A DNA stretch of 16,581 nucleotides from Candidatus Omnitrophota bacterium (GCA_016206755.1 JACQQZ010000132.1:1-16581); one strand, 5' to 3'. Shown: positions 5,895-12,802, counted from the stretch's first letter. A program made the numbers and translations. Notes: a model not told the origin generated them from the sequence alone.

Positions 5895-6404
5895 ATGAGC
5901 ATGAGGCGGTATTCCGGACAAGCGATCGTCATCGGCGCGGTGATTCTTGCGGCAACCTGTACAACGGCAGTGTCGGAGGAGGCCGGTGAAACGCCTGCCG
6001 CAGCCCCTGCACAGAGCTCTTCGGCGGCGCCCAATGTTCCTGCAGCACAGCCCGCCGCTCCGGCGCCTGCGGGGGAAACTCCCGCACCTGCGGTTGTCGT
6101 TCCTGCCGCGCCGGCGCTGCATCCGATCCCGATTAAATTTTCCGGCGAGCTGATGCAGATCAACAAGGAAGGCATTCAACCGCTCTTGACCGTCAAAGAC
6201 CGGTATGGCGTGACGAAAGAAATGGCCGCCGACCCAGCTTCCATCAAAGTGACTCGTGGAACCGACCCCGCAGCGTTGGATGATTTGAAGCAGGGGGATC
6301 AAGTGACGGTGGATTACACCTATGATGTCGCCAGCGGCAAGCGTTTCGTTCAGTCGATTGCCGTCGGGACGGCACAGAAAACCAGATCCTCTCCCGCGCA
6401 ATAG
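5895..6404 (+). CDS. Secreted Ala/Pro-rich protein of unknown function
   Basis: A 169-residue exported protein. Residues 1-27 are a Sec signal peptide (basic MSMRRYS, then a hydrophobic core), probably cut after Ser27; Cys22 follows LAAT, a poor lipobox. Residues about 30-75 are a low-complexity Ala/Pro linker. Residues about 78-158 form a compact domain with beta-rich character: KFSGELMQINKEG, LLTVKDRYGVTKEM, then LKQGDQVTVDYTYD. It resembles small OB-like domains in bacterial envelope proteins that start from a self-contained GEL/V motif, but I cannot name a family. It has its own strong promoter and a good ribosome-binding site (GGAGG). The methyltransferase gene follows almost directly and may share the transcript. 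Confidence 0.7.
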   Translation: MSMRRYSGQAIVIGAVILAATCTTAVSEEAGETPAAAPAQSSSAAPNVPAAQPAAPAPAGETPAPAVVVPAAPALHPIPIKFSGELMQINKEGIQPLLTVKDRYGVTKEMAADPASIKVTRGTDPAALDDLKQGDQVTVDYTYDVASGKRFVQSIAVGTAQKTRSSPAQ

Positions 6405-6411
6405 TTTTTCA

Positions 6412-7800
6412 TTGGGCAACAGCTCTGCGCTTCTTTTTCGTCCCGGCGACCTGCTGACCGTTGACATTGAAAAGCTCGCCCTGCTCGGCCGCGGCGTGGC
6501 TCGCGTCGACGGCAAAACCGTGCTGGTGCGGGGCGCTCTTCCCGGAGACCGCGCCCAAGTCCGTCTGACGAAGATCAAATCCAATTGCGCCCAGGCGGAT
6601 GTGGTGGCTCTCGAGCAACCCTCCCCCGATCGCGTCACGCCGCGCTGCGGTCATTTCGGATTCTGCGGAGGGTGCGATCTCCAGCATTTGTCTTACGCCG
6701 CCCAGGTCCGGTGGAAAACGGCTCAGTTGGCGGAAACGCTGGAACACCTCGGCCGCTTGCGGCACCTCCCTGAAATTTCCGTTGTTCCGATGGACGACCC
6801 GTGGCATTACCGCAACAAAATGGAATTTTCCTTCGGCCAGGAGGCCGGCCGTGTCGTGGTGGGCCTGCACCAGAAAGCGTCTTTTCAGCGCGTGGTCAAA
6901 ATTGATCACTGCTGGATCGCCCCGGAGCTTGCGAGTCAAATTTTGCAAGAGGTGGAAGCGGCCGCCGCCGGCTCAGGATTAAGCGCGTATCGTCCCAAGG
7001 AGCATACCGGATTTTGGAGATACATGGTCGTGCGGGTGGCGCGTTCGACGAATCAGGCGATGATCCTGATTGTGACGAATGAAGGTCCGCGGCAGGCGGT
7101 GGAGGCGTTGGCCAAGCAGGTGACCCGGCGTCTTCCGCAATGCGCGCACGTCGTTTGGGGAATTTCCACGCGCGTTTCCGATGTGGCCCATCCGGAAAAA
7201 ACAGAGCTGCTGGCCGGGTCCGATCTGTTGGAAGACCAAATCGGGCCGCTGACGCTTCAGATGAGACCGATGAGTTTTCTTCAGCCGAATTTGATCCAGG
7301 CCGAAGCGCTTTACCGGGAAATTCTGGCAAACATGGATTTGAAAGGGCAGGAGGTTGTGTACGATCTTTACTGCGGCATCGGGACGATTGCCCTGATGCT
7401 GGCCGCCAAGGCGAAAACAGTCTACGGCATCGAGAGCGAACCGGACAATTGTACTTTGGCCCGGATGAACGCCGGGCGCAACGGACTCAAAAACGCCACC
7501 TTCGTCTGCGGCAAGGTCGAAGAGCTGCTCACCCGGCGCGGCTTGTTGCGTTTGGGTCCGCGTCCCGACGTGCTGGTGCTCGATCCGCCCCGGGCCGGGA
7601 TTCATCCGGATGCGTTGAATCCGCTGCTGCAGGCGCAGTCGCCGCGCCTGATCTACATTTCATGCAATCCGGCCGGGCTTGCCCGGGATTTGCAGCTCAT
7701 CCTTGAGCGCGAGCCCGGTTATCGGTTGACAAAATTGACCCTGTTTGATTTTTTTCCGCAGACGTCCCACATCGAAACTTTTGCCGCTTTGGAACGGTAA
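6412..7800 (+). CDS. rlmD: 23S rRNA (uracil-C5)-methyltransferase, RlmD/RumA type
   Basis: A class I SAM-dependent RNA methyltransferase that makes 5-methyluridine (m5U) in 23S rRNA (position 1939 in E. coli). Order of parts, numbered from a TTG start at 6412: a TRAM-like RNA-binding segment at about 15-70 (VDIEKLALLGRGVARVDGK); [4Fe-4S] ligands C79, C85, C88 (CGHFGFCGGC) and C167 (DHCWI); SAM loop VYDLYCGIGTIALML; VLDPPRAGIHP; and catalytic nucleophile C418 in IYISCNPAGLARDL. It ends in SHIETFAALER as expected. The start is uncertain. The frame stays open to ATG 6322, inside the preceding gene, and no good Shine-Dalgarno is visible. TTG 6412 gives 462 residues, close to the family length. 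The exact target site (1939 versus 747, or a tRNA) cannot be fixed from sequence, though the Fe-S ligands favour RlmD/RlmC over TrmA. Confidence 0.88.
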   Translation: MGNSSALLFRPGDLLTVDIEKLALLGRGVARVDGKTVLVRGALPGDRAQVRLTKIKSNCAQADVVALEQPSPDRVTPRCGHFGFCGGCDLQHLSYAAQVRWKTAQLAETLEHLGRLRHLPEISVVPMDDPWHYRNKMEFSFGQEAGRVVVGLHQKASFQRVVKIDHCWIAPELASQILQEVEAAAAGSGLSAYRPKEHTGFWRYMVVRVARSTNQAMILIVTNEGPRQAVEALAKQVTRRLPQCAHVVWGISTRVSDVAHPEKTELLAGSDLLEDQIGPLTLQMRPMSFLQPNLIQAEALYREILANMDLKGQEVVYDLYCGIGTIALMLAAKAKTVYGIESEPDNCTLARMNAGRNGLKNATFVCGKVEELLTRRGLLRLGPRPDVLVLDPPRAGIHPDALNPLLQAQSPRLIYISCNPAGLARDLQLILEREPGYRLTKLTLFDFFPQTSHIETFAALER

Positions 7801-7827
7801 TCGGGTAAAATTGTTGCAGAGGCCTTT

Positions 7828-8370
7828 ATGAAAGAAAAAGAGAACAGCAACGGCAAAAAAGATCCCTTGCAAAAAGAAGCGCGCATTTTTTCCTTGGTGC
7901 TCATCCCGCTCCTGGGTCAATACGTCGTCACCCTCGAAGAGGTCGGGGGGCAGCGGCTCATCCCCATCTGGATCGGCATCAATGAAGGCAACGCCATCGG
8001 TTTAAAGCTGCAGGGTGAAGCGCTGCCCCGTCCCATGACCCATGATTTGATGGCCGCGCTGCTCGGAGAGCTCCAGGCGAAAGTGGAGCGCGTTGTGATC
8101 GTGGATTTGAAAGATGGAACTTACTACGCGGTCATTGAGATAGCCGGAGACGGTAAAAAACACGCCATCGATTGCCGTCCCTCCGACGCGATGGCCTTGG
8201 CCGTTCGCACCAGCTCCCCCATTTTCATTGATGAGAAAGTGTGGAAGAAATGCCCCGTCATCATGAAACCGATCACGGAGGAAGAAGTAGATAAATTCAA
8301 GCAGGAGCTCCAGCATTTGAAGCCGGAGGATTTCTTCAAAGGGTTGGACAAGGACGATAAGAAGGGTTAG
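7828..8370 (+). CDS. Bifunctional nuclease family protein (BFN/DUF151)
   Basis: A 180-residue cytoplasmic protein with a single BFN (DUF151) domain at about 20-145. Visible family features are IPIWIGINEGNAIGLKLQGE, RPMTHDLMAALLGELQAKVERVVI (in pieces), TYYAVIEI and the signature IDCRPSDAMALAVRTSSPIFI. A charged, Lys-rich C-terminal tail of about 35 residues follows. Plant homologues have RNase and DNase activity, and a Thermotoga structure is known; the role in bacteria is unsettled. ATG 7828 is preceded by an AGAGG-type ribosome-binding site. It lies 27 nt after rlmD and is probably co-transcribed with it. Confidence 0.9.
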   Translation: MKEKENSNGKKDPLQKEARIFSLVLIPLLGQYVVTLEEVGGQRLIPIWIGINEGNAIGLKLQGEALPRPMTHDLMAALLGELQAKVERVVIVDLKDGTYYAVIEIAGDGKKHAIDCRPSDAMALAVRTSSPIFIDEKVWKKCPVIMKPITEEEVDKFKQELQHLKPEDFFKGLDKDDKKG

Positions 8371-8391
8371 CGCCCCCGCCAGCGGGGCTAA
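8367..8391. terminator. Inverted repeat between convergent genes, possible two-way terminator
   Basis: TTAG...CCCC and GGGGCTAA form a stem of 8 pairs with a 2-nt bulge around a short loop. The stop codons of both convergent genes (TAG 8368-8370 on plus, TAG at 8390-8388 on minus) lie inside the arms. No T-run follows on either side, so intrinsic termination is only possible, not shown. Confidence 0.35.
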
Positions 8392-8762
8392 CCGATCCGC
8401 TTTGCGATGCGGGTTGCCAGGCGCTGGGCCACATCGATCTTGGGAAGCAGATTCCGGCGCGCCTTGATGACGACTTTCACCGTCAGCTCCGTTTCTTTGG
8501 CGACGGTAATCACCAGATGCGTTCCTTGGGCGTTGGCTTCGATCAGGCCCTGGGCCGGATAAGTTTCCTTGAGCAGGGCGAATCTTTTGGTTTCATCGAG
8601 CACGGCGGCCCACACTTGCGGGTAGGGGCGCTCGACCATCATCTCCACGTGGTCGCGGCTGACGGCGTAGCCGGCGACCGCGCCCGCCCCCAAAACGGCG
8701 GCAGCGGCGCAACCGCTGCCGGCGATGCAGAATAAAAAGACAAGCCCAAAGCGCAATTTCAT
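8388..8762 (-). CDS. DUF3568-like lipoprotein
   Basis: A 124-residue small exported protein. The signal sequence is MKLRFGLVFLFCIAGSG with Cys18 as the likely lipidated residue; the lipobox AGSGC is non-canonical at -3. A Gly/Ala-rich hydrophobic stretch (AAAVLGAGAVAGYAV) follows, then a compact alpha/beta domain with EMMVERPYPQVWAAVLDETK, GLIEANAQGTHLVITV and LTVKVVIKARRN. This matches the DUF3568 pattern, small envelope proteins of unknown function. A longer open frame extends to 9020 but runs antisense through the divergent gene. ATG 8762 is chosen because it gives the signal peptide and lies six bases after a -10 box. There is no Shine-Dalgarno, so the message is probably leaderless. Confidence 0.78.
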   Translation of the reverse strand: MKLRFGLVFLFCIAGSGCAAAAVLGAGAVAGYAVSRDHVEMMVERPYPQVWAAVLDETKRFALLKETYPAQGLIEANAQGTHLVITVAKETELTVKVVIKARRNLLPKIDVAQRLATRIAKRIG

Positions 8763-8768
8763 GGAGCC

Positions 8769-8797
8769 ATTGTAGCGGCTGGAGGGTGGCCGGTCAA
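8769..8797 (-). promoter_or_regulatory. Sigma-70 promoter of the lipoprotein gene, leaderless layout
   Basis: Minus strand: TTGACC (8797-8792), a 17-nt spacer and TACAAT (8774-8769), then six bases to ATG 8762. Transcription should begin at or beside the ATG. The -35 box touches the start codon of the divergent gene (ATG 8797 on plus). Confidence 0.65.
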
Positions 8798-9171
8798 TGA
8801 TGGATGATGCGAAAATCTCCGGTGAGGTCAAGAGGATTTTTGAAGAAGTCAAAACGCTTCTGAATGTCCCTTTTGTGCCTCGAGTTTTCCGCGCGATGGC
8901 CGCCGACCCGGAGCGGCTGGCTGCGACGTGGGAGCGGATGAAAGAGGTGATGATGACCGGTGAAGCGGACATCCGGACAAAATTTGTCGCGGCGTATTCG
9001 GCCGCGTTGAGCAGCAACAACCGTTACTTCGCCAGCGCCTACCGCGCGGCGCTGCAACGGTTGGGCGCGACGGAGCAGGAGATCGAAGAGCTCAAGCAGG
9101 TGGTGGAGCTAAACCGGGAACTGGATCGCTCGACATCCCGCCTGAATCTTCGTCCGGACCTGGAGCCATGA
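8797..9171 (+). CDS. AhpD/carboxymuconolactone-decarboxylase-like small protein without catalytic cysteines
   Basis: A 124-residue all-helical protein. The order is VKRIFEEVKTLLNVPFVPRVFRAMAADPERLAATWERMKEVM, seen in pieces, then IRTKFVAAYSAALSSNNRYFASAYRAALQRLGATEQEIEEL. This is the layout of AhpD-like/CMD proteins: a V-P-x-V-F-R-x-x-A-x-x-P segment and the helix that normally carries CxxC. Here the equivalent stretch (SSNNRYFASAY) has no Cys, and I see none in the whole protein, so AhpD-type disulfide chemistry is unlikely. Function unknown; the fold call is by pattern only. GGTGG before ATG 8797 can serve as ribosome-binding site. Its stop overlaps the next gene's start (ATGATG at 9168), so the two are coupled. 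Confidence 0.6.
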   Translation: MMDDAKISGEVKRIFEEVKTLLNVPFVPRVFRAMAADPERLAATWERMKEVMMTGEADIRTKFVAAYSAALSSNNRYFASAYRAALQRLGATEQEIEELKQVVELNRELDRSTSRLNLRPDLEP

Positions 9172-11210
9172 TGCGGCGCCCGTCCCGTTCAAAAATCAAA
9201 GCGTCCGATGTCCGTGCGGGTGGAAAGACGGAAGCCGCCCCCGAAATTCCGGAGCTGCAGGCGTTGGTCGCCCCCCCCGCGCTTTGTCATGATCTTCCCC
9301 AAGCCCTCAGCCAGGAATGGCTTGTCACCAACGGCATCGGCGGCTACGCTTCCTCGACGATACTGGGGGTCAATACGCGCCGTTACCACGGGCTTTTGGT
9401 GGCCGCGACGCGGCCCCCCGGGGGGCGTGCGGTGATGCTGGCAAAAGTGGAAGAGACCCTTGTGACTCCGGGGGCGCGCCATGATTTGTCCACCAACCGT
9501 TATCACAGGGTGATTCATCCGGAAGGGTACCATTATCAGGAAGAGTTTCGCATGGATCCTTGGCCGGCTTTTATTTACCGCGTGGCCGGCATCATTCTTG
9601 AAAAGCGGATTCGGATGATTCCCGGCGAAAATACCGTTTTGATCACCTACCATTTGAAAGAATCTCCGGGAGCCATTGAGCTCATCGTCCGCCCGTTGTT
9701 GGCCTGCCGTGATTTCCGGTGGGTTTCCCAGGAAAACCCCAGCTTTCAGACGCGCTTCGAACAAGGTCCAGGCACGCTCATTCTTCGGCCCTACGAAGGT
9801 TTGCCGGCGCTGGCCTTGCACCATGGGGCGGAATTATTTGAGCCCGCCGCGTATTGGTACAAAAATTTCGAGTATCCTGAAGAGGCCTCCACCGAAACCG
9901 CCTATCACGAAGATCTTTACAGCCCGGGCCAGCTCGTCTATTTGCTGCGGCCCGCGGAAACTGCGCATCTGCTGGCTTCACTGGACAAAACGCCTCCCGC
10001 GCACTTGGAGCATCTGAACACGCGCCTGACGGAGCACCGCTCGCGCATTCTGCAGAGAATCCAATCCAGACCGGCGGGCCCCTGGACGAAGCGTCTGATG
10101 GCGGCCGCCGAGAGCTTTTTTGCCAAAGCCAACGATGGAACTCGGCATCTGTTGTCCGGTTATCCGTGGGGAACGGCTTGCGGACGAGAGGCGCTCATGG
10201 CTTTGCCCGGACTCGCCTTGTCGACGGGGCAGCCGGAGATGGCGCGGGAAATCCTTCAAAATTTAATCAGCAATTGCCGGGATGGATTGCTTCCGGTCCG
10301 GTTTACCGAAGAAGACGCGTCTCCCGAATACGATTCGGTGGACGCATCGCTGTGGCTTTTTTGGGCAACGGACCGCTATTTGCGCGCCACCGGCGACCTG
10401 CGTTTCGTCAGCCGCCGGTTGTTGGATGTGCTCATGGACATCGTGGATTACTACGTCCAAGGCACGCAATTCCACATCGTCATGGATCAGGATGGATTAA
10501 TCACCACCGAAGGGGAAGAGCTTCCGCTGACCTGGATGGATGCCCGCGCCCAAGGCCATGCCGCGACCCCCCGGCAGGGGAAAGCCGTCGAGGTCAATCT
10601 GCTTTGGCACCACGCCTTGATGACGATGGCGGATTTGGGAGAGCGATTTAACTTGCGCCTGCGCCGCCAATACGCGCGGTTGGCCAAATTGGTTCGATCG
10701 AATTTCGTCCGCTCTTTTTGGGATGATCAGCGGAATTGTTTGTACGATGTGGTGCATCCGGCTCGGCCGGATGGCGCCGTCCGTCCCAACCAGCTTTTGG
10801 CTTTGAGTTTGCCTTACCCGGTTTTGAATCGCCAGCAGGGCAGGGCTTTGCTGGAGACGATGTCGCGGGAATTGGCGACCCCGCTCGGTTTGCGCTCGCT
10901 TTCCCCGTCCGATCCGGCTTACCAGCCGCAGCCGGGAATACATCATCAGGGATGTATTTGGCCTTGGTGGTGGGGCCATTACCTGACAGCGTATCTTTCG
11001 GTTTACGGAAAGACGGCAACGACACACGGTTTTGTGCGTCAACAGCTCCAGCAGTTTCACGATGAGCTGAATCGCATCGGACTTTTGGATTCTGTCCCGG
11101 AGCTTTTCAGTCCTCAGCCCCCCCATACCCCGGCCGGATTACCCTCCCATATGCTTGCCACTTCCGAGATACTACGCATCATACATGATTGTAATATAAT
11201 AGATTTATAA
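9168..11210 (+). CDS. Amylo-alpha-1,6-glucosidase / glycogen debranching enzyme-like glycosidase
   Basis: A 680-residue cytoplasmic enzyme of the bacterial glycogen-debranching type (GDE_N plus GDE_C, GH133-like). The N-terminal beta-sandwich domain starts at about residue 45 with the signature EWLVTNGIGGYASST and NTRRYHGLLVAA. The C-terminal (alpha/alpha)6 barrel from about 300 includes YPWGTACGREALMALPGL (332-349), YDSVDASLWLFWA, TWMDA with D458, TPRQGKAVEVNLLWHHAL, and HHQGCIWPWWWGHY (592-605). Family members hydrolyse alpha-1,6 branches left on glycogen or limit dextrins. The usual DWGRD block reads ACGRE here, so substrate or rate may differ. ATG 9168 overlaps the upstream stop; ATG 9171 is equally possible. 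No other glycogen genes are in the window. The C-terminus and stop codon run into an AT-rich repeat. Confidence 0.88.
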   Translation: MMRRPSRSKIKASDVRAGGKTEAAPEIPELQALVAPPALCHDLPQALSQEWLVTNGIGGYASSTILGVNTRRYHGLLVAATRPPGGRAVMLAKVEETLVTPGARHDLSTNRYHRVIHPEGYHYQEEFRMDPWPAFIYRVAGIILEKRIRMIPGENTVLITYHLKESPGAIELIVRPLLACRDFRWVSQENPSFQTRFEQGPGTLILRPYEGLPALALHHGAELFEPAAYWYKNFEYPEEASTETAYHEDLYSPGQLVYLLRPAETAHLLASLDKTPPAHLEHLNTRLTEHRSRILQRIQSRPAGPWTKRLMAAAESFFAKANDGTRHLLSGYPWGTACGREALMALPGLALSTGQPEMAREILQNLISNCRDGLLPVRFTEEDASPEYDSVDASLWLFWATDRYLRATGDLRFVSRRLLDVLMDIVDYYVQGTQFHIVMDQDGLITTEGEELPLTWMDARAQGHAATPRQGKAVEVNLLWHHALMTMADLGERFNLRLRRQYARLAKLVRSNFVRSFWDDQRNCLYDVVHPARPDGAVRPNQLLALSLPYPVLNRQQGRALLETMSRELATPLGLRSLSPSDPAYQPQPGIHHQGCIWPWWWGHYLTAYLSVYGKTATTHGFVRQQLQQFHDELNRIGLLDSVPELFSPQPPHTPAGLPSHMLATSEILRIIHDCNIIDL

Positions 11211-11221
11211 AGTATATAAAA
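11192..11221 (+). repeat. Left copy of 30-nt AT-rich direct repeat
   Basis: TAATAT, two variable bases, then 22 bases identical to 11291-11312 (TAGATTTATAAAGTATATAA followed by AA). It contains the last codons and TAA stop of the debranching gene. Confidence 0.85.
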
Positions 11222-11358
11222 CTGCTAGTCTAACTTCTCACATCCTGTTTATTTATTATCTGTTACATATTATACATAACTTTAATATTGTAGATTTATA
11301 AAGTATATAAAAATTTCTGGATTTTGGGGTATACTTAGGACTAGGAGGAAAGTCCTAA
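11211..11358. other. AT-rich intergenic leader of the pilin operon
   Basis: About 150 nt without a gene, much more AT-rich than anything else in the window. It holds the second copy of the 30-nt repeat, a quasi-palindrome at 11262-11280 (GTTA/TAAC arms with a central TATTATA), several -10-like hexamers, and the hairpin at 11333-11360. There is no GC-rich terminator for the upstream gene. Confidence 0.6.
11283..11312 (+). repeat. Right copy of 30-nt AT-rich direct repeat
   Basis: 28 of 30 bases match 11192-11221; the two mismatches follow the shared TAATAT. The copies are 91 bp apart. It ends 18 nt before a TATACT at 11330, where an UP-element or regulator site could lie. Confidence 0.85.
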
Positions 11359-11361
11359 GTG
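11330..11361 (+). promoter_or_regulatory. Perfect 10-bp inverted repeat enclosing the ribosome-binding site and touching the GTG start
   Basis: ACTTAGGACT (11333-11342) and AGTCCTAAGT (11351-11360) are exact reverse complements. The 8-nt loop is AGGAGGAA, a full Shine-Dalgarno, and the right arm takes in the first two bases of the GTG start (11359-11361). A -10-like TATACT (11330-11335) overlaps the left arm. If transcription starts upstream, the mRNA forms a hairpin with the SD in its loop. If TATACT is the -10, the palindrome is more likely a DNA operator. Confidence 0.7.
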
Positions 11362-11745
11362 CTTACACCACAGCCCCTTATAGTTAATAGAATAAAGAAT
11401 GAAAATGGTATCGCTCTTCCTTTGGCCTTGGTTTTAGGGATGCTGGTCACCCTCTCGGTGCTGGTGGCTTTGAATGCCACAGGGCACCGCTTGCGCATGA
11501 CTGCGCTCAATCAGCATCGAGGGACATTATTCTATGCGGATGAGGCGGCGGTTCAAGCGGCTTTCATCAAATTGGGGCGCGATCTGCCTGTCGGAGCTCC
11601 ACCCGGAACCAAACCCAGCGCGATGGTAGTCGGCGTGCCGGCGGCGGAAACGATGACGATAGGAACTCGAACGGTGACATTGACGGTGACCAAAACGCAG
11701 GCCAGTCCGCTGCAGTATAAAGTTGAAGCGAAATCCGACATTTAA
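11359..11745 (+). CDS. PilX/GspK-like minor pilin
   Basis: A 128-residue minor pilin. After a 17-residue basic leader ending ENG comes IALPLALVLGMLVTLSVLVAL, a hydrophobic helix, then a segment HRLRMTALNQHRGTLFYADEAAVQAA that mirrors the PilX N-terminal domain (Y-A-A-E-A-G-like block). The +5 position is Leu rather than Glu. Lack of Glu5 is typical of GspK/PilX-like tip pilins, which start pilus assembly. The start is GTG 11359: it is the only start codon in frame ahead of the leader, and AGGAGG lies ten bases before it. It is first of four genes in a pilin operon. A role in type IV pilus or pseudopilus priming is inferred from family knowledge. Confidence 0.75.
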   Translation: MLTPQPLIVNRIKNENGIALPLALVLGMLVTLSVLVALNATGHRLRMTALNQHRGTLFYADEAAVQAAFIKLGRDLPVGAPPGTKPSAMVVGVPAAETMTIGTRTVTLTVTKTQASPLQYKVEAKSDI

Positions 11746-11766
11746 CGGGAGAGCGCCAAAGATACG

Positions 11767-12216
11767 ATGACCCTCATCAATCGATCCGTCCCGGAAAAGG
11801 GCATGACGCTTCTTGAAGTGTTGGTGGCCATGGTGCTGGTGGCGCTGATTGGGCTTGGAACGTTTACCGCTTTTGTGTTTGGCCGGCGGGCCGCGACGGA
11901 CAGCAATTATAGGGTGATGGCTTCAAAGGCGGCGCAGGAAACCGCCGAAGAGCTCCGCCGCGCCATTCGACCGGATCTGGGCGTTGGATTGCCCGTCGAT
12001 TTGACGGACGGCAGCAATAAAGATTATCCGCTTCCCGCCGGCAGTCCGTTGGCCAAAGCCGGAGGCGGGAGAAAATATACGGTGGTCCATGGAAAATTCA
12101 ATCCGGACGGCACCATTCGATGGGATCCGAACATTGCCGACGACAGCGATGGAATATCGGATGCAGACCATGACATTTCGCGCGTGGACATTACGGTGGA
12201 GTTTCCGCCGTTTTAG
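11767..12216 (+). CDS. PilV/GspI-like prepilin, type IV pilin N-terminal methylation motif
   Basis: A 149-residue prepilin with a 12-residue leader (MTLINRSVPEKG) and the class III cleavage motif G-MTLLEVLVAMVLVAL: Met13 becomes +1 and Glu17 is the +5 residue. The hydrophobic alpha-1 helix is followed by a globular domain of about 110 residues with Asp-rich turns (DDSDGISDADHDISRVDITV) and no disulfide-forming cysteines. It lies 21 nt after the PilX-like gene and four bases before the PilW-like gene. It is predicted to be an inner-membrane minor pilin, processed by PilD and assembled at the pilus tip. Confidence 0.82.
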   Translation: MTLINRSVPEKGMTLLEVLVAMVLVALIGLGTFTAFVFGRRAATDSNYRVMASKAAQETAEELRRAIRPDLGVGLPVDLTDGSNKDYPLPAGSPLAKAGGGRKYTVVHGKFNPDGTIRWDPNIADDSDGISDADHDISRVDITVEFPPF

Positions 12217-12220
12217 GCCG

Positions 12221-12802
12221 ATGCCTTCGATGAGAGCTCGGCGCCGAGCGGCCGGCTTTACCCTGCTCGAGCTGCTGGTGGCTTCCAGTCTCGTTTCAGT
12301 CGTGACGCTCGGATTCATGGCCGTTTATGGAACTTCCCAGACTTATCTGACGGAGACCCTCAATTCGAGCGGGCTCAACGGGAATGCGGCTTACATCATG
12401 GAGCAGATCACGTCGCATCTTCGCGCCGCCAGCACTGTCAATCTGGCGGCGGGCACGCCTTCCAATACGGTGACCATTACATTGCCTGGCGCTCCTCCAG
12501 AAGTGATTTACAAGGTTGAAATAGATACTTCAGGTCAAGCAGTTTTATATTTTGATCCGGACGGAAGCGGCACTCAGGTGCGCACACCGCTGACAGAAAA
12601 TCTTGTTGCTGTAGATAAGCTGGATGATCGCGTGTCTCCCCCCATTCAGGGAAGCGACGGGATTCCGGACGGATTGGTTTTTAAGCGCGGGGGCGCCGCC
12701 GGCAACCCTGCATCTTCAGTCACCGTCATTCTTCGAATGAAGCAGGGAACTGCGGCGCTTGAATTGACAAGCACGACTCAGATGAGGGCTTCCCATGACT
12801 AA
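12221..12802 (+). CDS. PilW/GspJ-like prepilin
   Basis: A 193-residue prepilin. The leader MPSMRARRRAAG ends at Gly12, then FTLLELLVASSLVSVVTLGF with Glu17 at +5. The soluble domain contains YIMEQITSHLRAAS, a PilW/GspJ-like helix, and later a beta-rich part (VTVILRMKQGTAALELTSTTQMR). ATG 12221 is used because the stop of the previous gene ends at 12216; ATG 12230 (MRARRR) is also possible. The open frame that reaches back to 12089 overlaps the PilV-like gene and has no leader. The gene overlaps the next one by 8 nt, so the operon is tight. It probably forms a tip complex with the PilX- and PilV-like proteins. Confidence 0.82.
   Translation: MPSMRARRRAAGFTLLELLVASSLVSVVTLGFMAVYGTSQTYLTETLNSSGLNGNAAYIMEQITSHLRAASTVNLAAGTPSNTVTITLPGAPPEVIYKVEIDTSGQAVLYFDPDGSGTQVRTPLTENLVAVDKLDDRVSPPIQGSDGIPDGLVFKRGGAAGNPASSVTVILRMKQGTAALELTSTTQMRASHD

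Noticed and set aside
6322..6411. ATG 6322 as start of rlmD
   Set aside because: It would overlap the preceding gene by 83 nt and add residues without TRAM similarity; TTG 6412 is preferred, though without a good ribosome-binding site.
5847..6638. Minus-strand open frame across the secreted protein and rlmD start
   Set aside because: It is Arg/Gly-rich shadow sequence, opposite a gene with promoter, ribosome-binding site and signal peptide.
8763..9020. 210-residue version of the lipoprotein
   Set aside because: The extension lies antisense to the AhpD-like gene, and the promoter and signal peptide point to ATG 8762.
12089..12220. 237-residue version of the PilW-like protein
   Set aside because: The extra 44 residues overlap the PilV-like gene and would put a long non-leader sequence before the prepilin cleavage site.
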